A stretch of 47,218 bases of DNA from an uncultured Candidatus Saccharibacteria bacterium (GCA_937858705.1 CALLZM010000025.1:1-47218), one strand, 5' to 3'. Counted from the first letter of the stretch, positions 8,191 through 16,021 are shown. The notes: generated by a model not told the origin, from the sequence alone. Numbers and translations: made by a program.

Positions 8191-8994
8191 ATGAGCGTCA
8201 TCCGAACAACAAAATTAACCAAAACCTTTCAATCGGTGCGGGCAATTTCGGATGTTGATATCGATATTACGCCGGGAGCAATTACTGGTTTCTTGGGGCC
8301 CAACGGTGCGGGTAAGAGCACAACGATGAACATCCTCATGGGGTTCATCGCAGCGAGTTCGGGCGAAGCGTGGTTGTTTGATGAGAAGGTTTCGGTGGGC
8401 AATGCCGCGGCGCGGCGAGATGTCGGGTTTTTGTCGAACAGTACGGCGCTCGATAAATCACTCACGGCAGCACAAGAAATCGAATATTTTGGGCACTTGG
8501 CGGGTGGCTATGACAAAAAGTATGTTGCTGAGCTGACGAAGCGACTGGGGCTCGACGCGACACAAAAGATTGGCAAGCTCAGCACGGGAAATTACCAGAA
8601 AGTTGGCCTAGTGATTGCGCTGATGCATAAGCCAAAGCTGTTGGTGCTCGACGAGCCGACCAATGGGCTTGACCCGCTGGTGCAGGCCGAGTTTAACAAA
8701 ATTATCCTTGACCTCAAGGAGTCTGGTTCGACGATTTTTATCTCGTCGCATATTTTGAGCGAGGTGCAAGAGCTCTGTGATGAGTTCATCTTTATCAAGC
8801 GCGGCAAGATTGTGGCGCAGCTGACGAAGCGTGAGCTGCTGGCTCGTTCGCACGACAATTTAACAGTGCGGCCAAGTGCGAAGCAACGAGAAAAATTGCT
8901 CGCGTTTCTCAAGCAGCAGGGTATTGTCTACAAAATCGACCAAGTGGATTTGGAGGCGGAATTCATGAAATACTACGAGGACGACCATGCTTAA
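8191..8994 (+). CDS. ABC transporter ATP-binding protein
   Basis: A 267-residue ABC ATPase: Walker A GPNGAGKST near residue 38, signature LSTGNYQKVGL, Walker B LLVLDEPTNGLDP and the switch His in FISSHILSE. This is the form seen in ABC-2 exporters of antibiotics, lipids or polymers. A longer frame starts at 8161, but the -10 box (TGT-TATGAT, 8179-8184) lies inside it, so ATG 8191 is chosen and the mRNA is probably leaderless. The end overlaps the permease gene by 8 bases. Confidence 0.9.
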   Translation: MSVIRTTKLTKTFQSVRAISDVDIDITPGAITGFLGPNGAGKSTTMNILMGFIAASSGEAWLFDEKVSVGNAAARRDVGFLSNSTALDKSLTAAQEIEYFGHLAGGYDKKYVAELTKRLGLDATQKIGKLSTGNYQKVGLVIALMHKPKLLVLDEPTNGLDPLVQAEFNKIILDLKESGSTIFISSHILSEVQELCDEFIFIKRGKIVAQLTKRELLARSHDNLTVRPSAKQREKLLAFLKQQGIVYKIDQVDLEAEFMKYYEDDHA

Positions 8995-9778
8995 GACGAT
9001 TCTTACGAAGATGTTGTTCGAAAAACGCTGGACACTTGCGTTATGGTTTGTGGCGTCAACAGCGACAATCGTGGGTATCTCGATGATATTTCCGCCAATT
9101 CGCGACACCATGGGCCAGATGCTTGGTTCGGTGCCAGAAAGTATGAAAAATTGGTTTGGCTCGGCTGAAACTTGGCAGACATTTGCTGGGTTTGCCGGAC
9201 AAGAAATCTATACGCAGATGTCCATGCTTATCGTGGTGATGGCGATTGTGTTTGGCGCGGCATTTGCGGCTGGCGATGAGCACGACGGTACGCTACTGAT
9301 GGTGCTAGCGCGGCCGGTGCGGCGGAGTAGTTTGTTTGTGCAAAAGTATGCGGCGCTGTTTGTCATGGTGACGGTTGTGGCGTCGACTTATTTCTTTGGT
9401 GCGGTACTCGGCGGGTGGATACTGAGCGAGCCGGTACCGTACGCGGTATCTTTGCAGGCGAGTGTCATGGTGTGGTTGCTCGGACTAAGTCTCGCGACAG
9501 TCACCTATGCCATTGGTGCGGCGACTGGTCGAAAAGGACTTGCTGGGTTGGTGGTCGGATTTTATGCATTTGTGGCGTATTTCATCGCCTCGCTGTCAAC
9601 GGCAACGGATATTGTCGATAAGCTAAGCTATGGTTCGTTGTTTCGATATGTTGCTGCACCAGAGGTGATTGCGGGCGGGCTGAACGTCGGGCATGTTGCA
9701 GTATTTGTTGTAGTGATTATCGTCTCGCTCGTCGTGGCGCTGCCGATATTTGCACGGCGAGATTTGAAAACGCGCTAA
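8987..9778 (+). CDS. ABC-2 type permease
   Basis: A 263-residue membrane protein with about six hydrophobic segments: near residues 15-33, 78-98, 116-140, 155-170, 178-200 and 238-258. The cytoplasmic stretch with GDEHDGTLLMVLARPVRRS is the ABC-2 permease coupling region. The gene overlaps the ATPase by 8 bases, so the two form one exporter (two permeases and two ATPases per complex is usual). The substrate cannot be told from the sequence. Confidence 0.85.
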   Translation: MLKTILTKMLFEKRWTLALWFVASTATIVGISMIFPPIRDTMGQMLGSVPESMKNWFGSAETWQTFAGFAGQEIYTQMSMLIVVMAIVFGAAFAAGDEHDGTLLMVLARPVRRSSLFVQKYAALFVMVTVVASTYFFGAVLGGWILSEPVPYAVSLQASVMVWLLGLSLATVTYAIGAATGRKGLAGLVVGFYAFVAYFIASLSTATDIVDKLSYGSLFRYVAAPEVIAGGLNVGHVAVFVVVIIVSLVVALPIFARRDLKTR

Positions 9779-9806
9779 AGAGCTCTTTTGGTGGTACAAT
9801 GAAGCT

Positions 9807-10808
9807 ATGAAACATAAGCATATTTTTATCGTTGGTGGTGCAGGGTTTTTGGGGTATCACACAAGTTTAGAGCTCGCGGAGCGCGGGGCGGAAGTGACGG
9901 CGCTGGCGTTGCCAGATGAGGTGGTGGATGAAAGTTTGAGCAGCAAGGCGAACATTGCTCGGGCGAATATTGATGAGCTAAATGATGAGCAGCTCGGTGA
10001 ACTTTTGAGTGGGCATGATGCGCTGGTATACGCGGCTGGACCGGACGACAGAGTAGAGCTGGCGGCTGGTGTGAAGGCGAGTGAATTCTTCGAGACGCAG
10101 TTGGTGGCGCGAACGGAGCGGGTGCTTCGAGTGGCGAGAGAACAGGGCGCGCAAAAGGCGGTGGTGTTTGGTTCGTACTTTGCATATATCAACAACCGTG
10201 GGGAGTGCGGTATTGCGAAGGGTGAATTGGAAAGGCATCCATACATCAAAGCACGGGTTGAACAGACAAAACGAGCATTTGCGCTGGGTGACGACGGTTT
10301 CTCGGTAGCGGTACTCAACATTCCCTATGTGTTTGGAACGGCGCCAGACAAAGAGCCTATCTGGAAGCATGTATTTGTCGATAGATTCGGTCAATCGCCG
10401 AAGATTTACTATGGCAATGGTGGCACGACGGTTATTTCTGCCAAAAAAATTGCTGTCTGTACAGCGCAGGCGCTGGAGCTTGCGGAGCACGGCGACGAGC
10501 TGGCAGTTGGCTCACGAGATATGAAGTTTACACCGATGATTGAGCAGCTGCTGAAAGCTGCGAGTATCGAAAAGCCAGTCGGTTCGCTACCGAATTGGCT
10601 ACTGACAATGGCCATGAAGTCGCAGTGGAAAAAGGCTCAGAAAGAAAACTTGGACTCGGGACTCGACATGCGCTACCTGAACGACGACATACTCAAACGA
10701 GACTTCTTCGTCGACTTCGCTGCAACCGACGCGAAACTCCAAGTGAACTATGCGGACGATGTCGATGCAGCGATTCAGGAGACGGGCGAGCGCATGAAAC
10801 AGGGTTAG
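9807..10808 (+). CDS. NAD(P)-dependent epimerase/dehydratase-like protein
   Basis: A 333-residue short-chain-dehydrogenase-type protein (extended SDR). The dinucleotide loop GGAGFLGYH is at about residues 11-19 and the strand-4 motif LVYAAGPDD at about 72-80. The usual YxxxK is not clean: the region reads HPYIKARVEQTK, so catalysis is uncertain and a binding-only role is possible. The extended -10 TGG-TACAAT (9795-9800) ends 6 bases before the ATG, a leaderless arrangement. A 12-bp palindrome after the stop can terminate it. Confidence 0.72.
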   Translation: MKHKHIFIVGGAGFLGYHTSLELAERGAEVTALALPDEVVDESLSSKANIARANIDELNDEQLGELLSGHDALVYAAGPDDRVELAAGVKASEFFETQLVARTERVLRVAREQGAQKAVVFGSYFAYINNRGECGIAKGELERHPYIKARVEQTKRAFALGDDGFSVAVLNIPYVFGTAPDKEPIWKHVFVDRFGQSPKIYYGNGGTTVISAKKIAVCTAQALELAEHGDELAVGSRDMKFTPMIEQLLKAASIEKPVGSLPNWLLTMAMKSQWKKAQKENLDSGLDMRYLNDDILKRDFFVDFAATDAKLQVNYADDVDAAIQETGERMKQG

Positions 10809-10825
10809 CATGCTCGATAATATTT

Positions 10826-10853
10826 ACTTTTTGGGAACTGATTCCCAAAAAGT
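10826..10853. promoter_or_regulatory. Perfect 12-bp palindrome before the first ATPase promoter (operator and/or terminator)
   Basis: ACTTTTTGGGAA (10826-10837), loop CTGA, TTCCCAAAAAGT (10842-10853). It ends one base before the -35 box of the next gene. A very similar palindrome holds the same place before the second ATPase gene (13010-13035), which favours an operator over a simple terminator; it could be both. Confidence 0.65.
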
Positions 10854-10854
10854 A

Positions 10855-10883
10855 TTGACTTATAGGGAACCAAGGTGTATTAT
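10855..10883 (+). promoter_or_regulatory. Promoter of the first DUF4143-type ATPase
   Basis: TTGACT 10855-10860, 17-base spacer, TATTAT 10878-10883. The spacer holds AGGGAACC, a further copy of the GGGAA half-site of the adjoining palindrome. ATG 10890 begins 6 bases after the -10 box. Confidence 0.75.
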
Positions 10884-10889
10884 GTAGCT

Positions 10890-12029
10890 ATGCAGAATTA
10901 CCAACGAATCATCGAACCAGAGATAAAAAAGCGATTGTTTGAGACGGGTAAGGTGATAGTACTATATGGACCTCGGCAAGTAGGTAAAACAACACTAGCT
11001 AAAAAGATTTTGTGCGACTATGGGTCTGAGGCGGGATATTTTGACTGCGACATCTTGACCGTGCGTGAAGCATTGATGAGTAGTAACCCGGAGACGATGC
11101 ACGATGTTTTTGCCGGACATAAAGTGATAGTATTTGATGAAGCGCAAAAAATAGAGAATATCGGCGTTGCGCTAAAACTCCTCATCGATACCTACCCAGA
11201 TATGGCTATCATTGCCACTGGTAGCTCATCATTTGACCTCGCCAATCGTGTTGCTGAGCCGCTAACTGGCCGGCACTACGAGTTTTTCTTGTCTCAGATA
11301 GCGAGCGAAGAGATGCTGAAAAGTAACACAAAACTTGAGGTGCTTAACGATTTGCCAACTCGTCTCATATACGGCAATTATCCAGAAGTTATCAACGCAA
11401 AGAACAATAGCGAGGCTCGTGAAAAATTGGAACTGCTGGCGACAAGCTATCTCTACAAAGATGTCTTGCAGTTCAACACTATTCGCAACTCGGAGGTACT
11501 GATGAATATCTTGAAGGCATTGGCGCATCAGGTCGGTAGCGAGGTGTCGTACAACGAAATCGCCAATCTCGTCAGTATTGACCGCAAGACCGTTATGTCA
11601 TATATGTCGCTCTTGGAGCAGGCGTTTATCATATTCCGGCTGCTTCCATTGACTGCTAACAAGCGCAACGAGATTAAAAAGCTTCGCAAGGTGTACTTTT
11701 ATGACAACGGTATCGTGAGCGCACTAACACGCAATTTTAGTAGCGTGGAGTCTGGTCGCGATATGGGCGGTCTATGGGAAAATTATATGATGTCCGAGCG
11801 GCTAAAGTATCAGAGAAATCATCTATTGCGGTATGGAAATTATTATTGGCGGCGTAATCGTGGGGGTGAGGTAGACTACATAGAAGAGTATGATGGAGAG
11901 CTGTATCCATATGAGTTCAAATTCAAAAAAGGTAGTGCCAGCTCCGCGACTGCCGACTTCTACCGCTCATATAAAGCACCTAGGATTGAGGTCATACATA
12001 AGGAAAACTTTTTGAAGTTCGTCTTGTAG
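10890..12029 (+). CDS. AAA ATPase of the DUF4143 type
   Basis: A 379-residue ATPase. Walker A GPRQVGKTT lies near residue 27, Walker B KVIVFDEAQK near 82, and sensor-like AIIATGSSSFDL near 109. After a winged-helix-like middle part (EIANLVSIDRKTVMSYMSLLEQAFII) the C-terminal DUF4143-type domain has a PD-(D/E)XK-like core: GGEVDYIEEYDGELYPYEFKFKK, with D, E and K in nuclease-like order. GTG 10875 is rejected because it lies before the -10 box. Proteins of this type are common in bacteria and archaea, but their task is poorly known. It stands directly upstream of the DGR target gene. Confidence 0.85.
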   Translation: MQNYQRIIEPEIKKRLFETGKVIVLYGPRQVGKTTLAKKILCDYGSEAGYFDCDILTVREALMSSNPETMHDVFAGHKVIVFDEAQKIENIGVALKLLIDTYPDMAIIATGSSSFDLANRVAEPLTGRHYEFFLSQIASEEMLKSNTKLEVLNDLPTRLIYGNYPEVINAKNNSEAREKLELLATSYLYKDVLQFNTIRNSEVLMNILKALAHQVGSEVSYNEIANLVSIDRKTVMSYMSLLEQAFIIFRLLPLTANKRNEIKKLRKVYFYDNGIVSALTRNFSSVESGRDMGGLWENYMMSERLKYQRNHLLRYGNYYWRRNRGGEVDYIEEYDGELYPYEFKFKKGSASSATADFYRSYKAPRIEVIHKENFLKFVL

Positions 12030-12092
12030 CACAGCCGAACACACTTGTGCTACAATGTAATCAAGCAATACATCGGTATAATGGAGGGCAAG

Positions 12093-12923
12093 GTGAAGGG
12101 GATATTTCAAACAATAACAGAGGTAGTTAAGTCGCCAACGGTACTAACGCTGCTCGTCGGTGCGCTCATCGGTGGCGCGGTGGTTGGTGGTAGTATGATG
12201 GTCAGCGCCGAGAGTTTTCCGGGCGGCACGGATAACGGTAAAACTTCGCGGATAAAGCAGCTCACCGACGACCTTGCGGCGCTCAACTACGGTAGCCCAA
12301 GCAACACGCCCGACTGGGGTGCCAACTGGAACCGCATTGCTACTAGCGCTAAGTGGACACCAAACGGCGACACTACGCCAGCCGATGTCATGGTGGGCAA
12401 AACCTTCTATGGCAACAACCGCACCCAGCAAACCGGCACCAAGCCAGTGACGGGTATCTGTCCGACGCAAGCGTGGCATGACAGTGCCGCCGGTGCTAAC
12501 AAGCCCGACAGTTGCGTTTTTGACTGGGTGACGCCCACGCCTACGCTGCCGGGTGACGACAAAAAAGACCCGAACACTGGCTTGGTCTGGAGCAAATGTC
12601 TCCTCGGCACGGGCGGCGCAGTTGATTTCGCACCGTCGACTGCGTGTACGACATACTCCTGGGATAACACCCATGCTAACAACAGCGGCAAAACGGCTAT
12701 AGAGCTCTGCTCCGACAGAGGCAACGGCTGGCGCTTGCCCACCCAAAAAGAGCTCATGCAGGCCTATGTCGATGGCTCCAACTACAACTTAGTGACGCCT
12801 GCTGCCAGCCACTGGTCAGCGACCGAGCATTCTGCGGCGGTTGCTTGGTACACCAACTTGTCCTATGGCTACACTAACAACAACTCGAAGGCCAATGCGT
12901 ACCAGGTGCGGTGCCTCCGGTAA
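12093..12923 (+). CDS. DGR target: membrane-anchored variable protein with C-type-lectin-like DUF1566 domain
   Basis: A 276-residue exported protein. An N-terminal membrane anchor (about residues 14-36, rich in G, A, V and L) is followed by an outward region. The segment ADVMVGKTFYGNNRTQQTGT is of a kind seen in phage tail and surface proteins. The C-terminal DUF1566/C-type-lectin-like domain has GLVWSKC, CSDRGNGWRLPTQKEL and the closing YQVRCLR. The last 125 bases are the variable repeat, so the ligand face is what changes. GTG 12093 is chosen for its GGAGG site at 12083-12087; ATG 12081 is an alternative. Possible promoters are TGC-TACAAT (12051-12056) and TATAAT (12077-12082). The likely role is adhesion or recognition at the surface. 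Confidence 0.88.
   Translation: MKGIFQTITEVVKSPTVLTLLVGALIGGAVVGGSMMVSAESFPGGTDNGKTSRIKQLTDDLAALNYGSPSNTPDWGANWNRIATSAKWTPNGDTTPADVMVGKTFYGNNRTQQTGTKPVTGICPTQAWHDSAAGANKPDSCVFDWVTPTPTLPGDDKKDPNTGLVWSKCLLGTGGAVDFAPSTACTTYSWDNTHANNSGKTAIELCSDRGNGWRLPTQKELMQAYVDGSNYNLVTPAASHWSATEHSAAVAWYTNLSYGYTNNNSKANAYQVRCLR
12799..12923 (+). repeat. DGR variable repeat (VR)
   Basis: 125 bases that match 14828-14952 (offset 2029) except at seven positions: 12808, 12837, 12840 (A in the template to G), 12841, 12849, 12864 and 12870 (A in the template to T). All seven are A in the template. The last 53 bases are identical. Encoded changes are N to S, T to A, N to V, and N to Y three times. Confidence 0.97.
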
Positions 12924-12951
12924 TCTTTTCTTGGTGATTGTGTGATTTCGG

Positions 12952-12970
12952 CCCGCCCTCTCGGGGCGGG
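12952..12970 (+). other. GC-rich hairpin downstream of the VR
   Basis: Perfect 7-bp stem CCCGCCC (12952-12958) / GGGCGGG (12964-12970) with a 5-base loop, 28 bases after the VR end. No T run follows, so it is a poor terminator. Hairpins just downstream of the VR help target recognition in the well-studied phage DGR, so this may be the homing hairpin. Confidence 0.6.
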
Positions 12971-13009
12971 GCGAGTACGGGTCACTTCCAGAACTTAACG
13001 CAAACATAT

Positions 13010-13035
13010 AGTTTTGGAAATATACTTCCAAAACT
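13010..13035. promoter_or_regulatory. Palindromic operator before the second ATPase promoter
   Basis: AGTTTTGGAA (13010-13019), loop ATATAC, TTCCAAAACT (13026-13035), ending 2 bases before the -35 box. A near copy of one half-site (TTCCAGAACT, 12986-12995) lies 40 bases upstream. It resembles the palindrome at 10826-10853 in core (TTTGGRAA/TTCCAAA-like) and in placement. Confidence 0.7.
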
Positions 13036-13037
13036 TA

Positions 13038-13066
13038 TTGACATGATGTCGTAGAGGGACTATACT
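13038..13066 (+). promoter_or_regulatory. Promoter of the ATPase-avd-TR-RT unit
   Basis: TTGACA 13038-13043, 17-base spacer, TATACT 13061-13066. ATG 13074 begins 7 bases later, so the first message is probably leaderless. No other full promoter was seen before the reverse transcriptase. Confidence 0.75.
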
Positions 13067-13073
13067 ATAACGC

Positions 13074-14264
13074 ATGATAAATCGTACACTATATCTAAAT
13101 AAACTGCGCATGTACAAGGATAAACATCTTATAAAGGTCGTGTCTGGCATTCGTCGCGCTGGCAAATCGACTCTTTTGCAGATATTTAAGGGGGAGATAA
13201 TAGGTGCTGGGGTAGACGAGCGGCAAACGATTTCTCTCAACTTTGAGGACTTAGCATACCGGGACATATTGACGGCTGAGGCAGCCTATGACTACATACA
13301 GAGCCGGTTACTCTCGGACAGGATGAATTATATTTTTCTCGACGAAGTGCAAAATGTTGCTGAGTTTGAGAGGATGGTAGATAGTCTGTTCATAAAGGAA
13401 AATGTCGACCTGTATATCACTGGCTCCAATGCATATTTTTTGTCATCTGACCTTGCGACTGTTCTGACTGGCCGCTACATACAGATACACATGTTCCCAC
13501 TCTCGTTTGCAGAGTATGTCTCAGAGTTTGATGATACGACCAACCTAGCACAATTATATGCAAGCTATATCAACTATGGTTCGTTTCCGCAGGCACTGGA
13601 GCTATTTCTCGATAGTCCAGAGGCGGTGAAGCCATATATTCAGAGTATATACGATACTGTATTGTTCAAAGACATTGTGGCGAGGAAGTCTATCAGGCAA
13701 GAGGGTACTCTGCAGGATATTGCAAAGTTTGTATTTGACAACATCGGTAACCCTACCAATCCTCACAGAATAGCTACCTCGCTGACCGCTGCTGGTCGTA
13801 AAGTGAGCAATCATACAGTAGAGGACTACATGACAGCACTGACGGATAGCTTTGTCTTGTATCGTGCAGACCGCTACGATGTTAAGGGGAAGCATATTTT
13901 GCAAACACAGCAGAAATACTATTGCGTTGACTTGGCGTTTCGACAGTTGCTTTCCAAAACTCTACCGACAGACTACGGGCGTATGCTCGAGAATGTTGTA
14001 TTTTTGGAGTTACTGCGGCGCTATGACAAAGTGATGGTCGGTAAGTTTGGCGTGAAAGAGATTGATTTTGTGGCTGTGCTTGATGATGAGGTGCACTACT
14101 ATCAGATAGCCCTTTCGGTGCGCGAAGATGCTACTAGAGAGCGTGAGCTGGCGGCTTTTCCTCAAGACCATCATGCGAAGTTTTTGCTCACGCTTGACCC
14201 AGAAGAAGGAAATATACACGGTATCAAACAGCTGAACGCTTTGAATTGGCTGGTGAAGCAATAG
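13074..14264 (+). CDS. Second AAA ATPase of the DUF4143 type, inside the DGR
   Basis: A 396-residue ATPase. Walker A SGIRRAGKST is at about residues 24-33, Walker B MNYIFLDEVQN at about 82-92, then YITGSNAYFLSS. The C-terminal part holds the DUF4143 nuclease-like fold (VKEIDFVAVLDDEVHYYQIALS) with Q in place of the catalytic Lys, so cleavage is doubtful. It differs strongly from the ATPase at 10890, so the two are not recent duplicates. It lies between the DGR target and avd, with avd starting 4 bases after its stop, so all DGR machinery genes may be driven by its operator-controlled promoter. Confidence 0.85.
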   Translation: MINRTLYLNKLRMYKDKHLIKVVSGIRRAGKSTLLQIFKGEIIGAGVDERQTISLNFEDLAYRDILTAEAAYDYIQSRLLSDRMNYIFLDEVQNVAEFERMVDSLFIKENVDLYITGSNAYFLSSDLATVLTGRYIQIHMFPLSFAEYVSEFDDTTNLAQLYASYINYGSFPQALELFLDSPEAVKPYIQSIYDTVLFKDIVARKSIRQEGTLQDIAKFVFDNIGNPTNPHRIATSLTAAGRKVSNHTVEDYMTALTDSFVLYRADRYDVKGKHILQTQQKYYCVDLAFRQLLSKTLPTDYGRMLENVVFLELLRRYDKVMVGKFGVKEIDFVAVLDDEVHYYQIALSVREDATRERELAAFPQDHHAKFLLTLDPEEGNIHGIKQLNALNWLVKQ

Positions 14265-14268
14265 GCCT

Positions 14269-14640
14269 ATGGCTCGCTACGAACACCTACCTGTCTACAA
14301 GGCGGCATACGACTTGAACTTGTATTTTTTCAAGTTGTCGCACAGTTTTCCGAAAGATTTTAAATATGGGCTAGGGCAAGAGGTGAGGGCGCTACTGACG
14401 GAACTGCTCGACCTCATCATCATCGCCAATAACAGCCAGGATAAACGGTCGGCGCTGCAAAAAGCTACCTTGACTATCGAACGAGTGAAGTTCAAAGCGC
14501 GGTTGCTGCACGACCTGAAAGTCATAAAAACCACTAGCTCAAAACACTTTTTTGTGCAACTAGTGGAGATATCGCAGCAACTGAAGAAGTGGTATGATTA
14601 CTGTGGGGGCCTGAGTGGCTCTCAGGAAAAGAAAGGGTAG
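14269..14640 (+). CDS. avd: Avd, DGR accessory variability determinant
   Basis: A 123-residue helical protein with the features of Avd: PVYKAAYDLNLYFFKLSHSF at the N-terminus, FKYGLGQEVR at about residues 29-38, ANNSQDKRSAL near 54 and a closing amphipathic helix with QLKKWYDYCGG. Avd forms a pentameric four-helix barrel that binds the RT and the template RNA and is needed for mutagenic cDNA synthesis. It starts 4 bases after the ATPase stop and is followed by the structured leader and TR, the standard avd-TR-RT order. Confidence 0.9.
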   Translation: MARYEHLPVYKAAYDLNLYFFKLSHSFPKDFKYGLGQEVRALLTELLDLIIIANNSQDKRSALQKATLTIERVKFKARLLHDLKVIKTTSSKHFFVQLVEISQQLKKWYDYCGGLSGSQEKKG

Positions 14641-14827
14641 TACAGAGCTGAGCGCAGTCTCGCTATGAGTGCGAGTTGGGCTCGGGACTATTTCCCCATT
14701 ACGGTCACCACTCCAGACTGCGGTCTGGGATAAGAGACAGAGTGCTGCTACGCAGCGTGTTTGCGATGTGGTATTTCACTTGAGGCTAAGTTGGTGACAT
14801 TTGCGCTCGGGTTCTCGTTGCCTTTCT
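14641..14827 (+). ncRNA. Structured non-coding stretch between avd and the TR
   Basis: No plausible gene. Three perfect small hairpins lie in a row: CTCGC/GCGAG (14659-14663 with 14671-14675), CCAGAC/GTCTGG (14713-14718 with 14723-14728, TGCG loop) and GCTGC/GCAGC (14744-14748 with 14752-14756). In DGRs the RNA flanking the template binds Avd and RT, so this is the likely 5' part of the template RNA. A 63-codon frame (14761-14952) runs through it but has no ribosome site and covers the TR. Confidence 0.55.
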
Positions 14828-14952
14828 CTGCTGCCAACCACTGGTCAGCGACCGAGCATTCTGCGACGAATGCTTGGAACACCAACTTGTCCAATGGCAA
14901 CACTAACAACAACTCGAAGGCCAATGCGTACCAGGTGCGGTGCCTCCGGTAA
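14828..14952 (+). repeat. DGR template repeat (TR)
   Basis: 125 bases donating sequence to the VR at 12799-12923. Read in the target frame it is rich in AAC and AAT codons (ANHWSATEHSATNAWNTN and NGNTNNNSKAN), the usual design for A-directed mutagenesis. It ends at the same TAA as the VR, and similarity stops right after it. The RT gene starts 28 bases downstream. Confidence 0.97.
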
Positions 14953-14980
14953 CGGGGAACTTTCTTTTTACGAGACATAG

Positions 14981-16021
14981 ATGAACACTTATTTCACTTA
15001 CGAAAACCTACTCAAGGCCTATCATACATGCAGAAAGAACAAGACTACTAGTCAAGAATGCATGGAGTTTACCTGCAATCTTGAGGAAAATCTATTGGCA
15101 CTGGAGCAAGAGTTACAAACAAGGAGCTATCGACCGGGTCGGGCAGTGGCGTTTGTGGTGACCAAGCCGAAACTGCGCGAAGTGTTTGCGGCACGGTTTC
15201 GCGACAGAGTGGTGCATCATCTGCTGTACAATTATCTCGCGCCGATATATGAACCGAGGTTCATCTACGACTCGTGGGCATGTCGAGTAGGCAAAGGTAC
15301 GCATGGGGCGATGCAGCGGTTGCAGGACTTTGCGTGGCAGGCGAGTGAAGGCGGACGAAATCGCGAGTGTTACTATTTGCAGATGGATATCAAAAGTTTT
15401 TTTACTTCAATCGACAAGCAATGTTTGTATGATATATTTGCCAGAAACATCAAACGCGAAGAGATATTGTGGCTGACAAGAGTGATTATTTTTCATGACC
15501 CAGCGCGCGATATACCACCACAGCTGAATAGTCCGCCAAAACTGTTTCGGCAACTGCCGAGAGATAAGTCGTTGTTTACGGTTGAGAAAGGCCGTGGTCT
15601 GCCCATTGGCAATCTGACTTCGCAGTTTTTCGCTAATGTTTATTTGAATGAGCTGGACTGTTTTGTGAAACATGTATTGAAAGCGAAGAGGTATGTACGG
15701 TATGTTGACGACTGGGTGATTGTTGCTGGGAGTATGGCTGAGCTGAGGGCGTACGAGAGGGAGATTACTGCATTTACAGAGTCAGCACTGGAGTTGACGA
15801 TTCAGGCAAAAAAGACGGTGGTTGGGCGAGTGAGCGATGGTATTGACTTTGTGGGGTATATCGTGCGGCCACACTATGTGTTGGTGCGGCGCAGAGTGGT
15901 GTGGCAGTACCGGCGAGCACTCGAGCATGCGTTTGATGAACGGGCTCGAAAAAAGGTCGTGACAGCGTACAAAGGGCATATGCTGAAGGCGAATAGTTAC
16001 GCGCTCTGCGGTGTTTCATGA
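14981..16021 (+). CDS. DGR-type reverse transcriptase
   Basis: A 346-residue RT copying the template RNA with errors at A. RT motifs in order: YYLQMDIKSFFTSID (first catalytic Asp D136), the DGR-type GLPIGNLTSQ at 206-215 in place of the group II intron sequence, catalytic YVDD at 241-244, LTIQAKKTV and GIDFVGYIV. There is no maturase or endonuclease domain, which separates it from group II intron proteins, and the length is normal for the family. The catalytic residues are intact, so it should be active. The start ATG lacks a clear ribosome site; translation may be coupled or use a downstream start. It ends with TGA at 16019-16021. Confidence 0.95.
   Translation: MNTYFTYENLLKAYHTCRKNKTTSQECMEFTCNLEENLLALEQELQTRSYRPGRAVAFVVTKPKLREVFAARFRDRVVHHLLYNYLAPIYEPRFIYDSWACRVGKGTHGAMQRLQDFAWQASEGGRNRECYYLQMDIKSFFTSIDKQCLYDIFARNIKREEILWLTRVIIFHDPARDIPPQLNSPPKLFRQLPRDKSLFTVEKGRGLPIGNLTSQFFANVYLNELDCFVKHVLKAKRYVRYVDDWVIVAGSMAELRAYEREITAFTESALELTIQAKKTVVGRVSDGIDFVGYIVRPHYVLVRRRVVWQYRRALEHAFDERARKKVVTAYKGHMLKANSYALCGVS

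Noticed and set aside
9826-10490. Minus-strand frames under the epimerase gene
   Set aside because: Proline- and serine-rich shadow frames of a G-rich coding strand; no promoter or ribosome site.
10875-10889. GTG start for the first ATPase
   Set aside because: It lies before the -10 box; ATG 10890 fits the leaderless pattern.
14761-14952. 63-codon frame covering the TR
   Set aside because: It is open only because the TR copies a coding VR; it has no ribosome site and its first 23 codons do not resemble the target protein. It is not a gene.
14981-16021. Group II intron or retron RT
   Set aside because: There is no maturase or endonuclease domain and no intron or msr/msd structure; the GNLTSQ motif and a neighbouring TR/VR pair fit a DGR.
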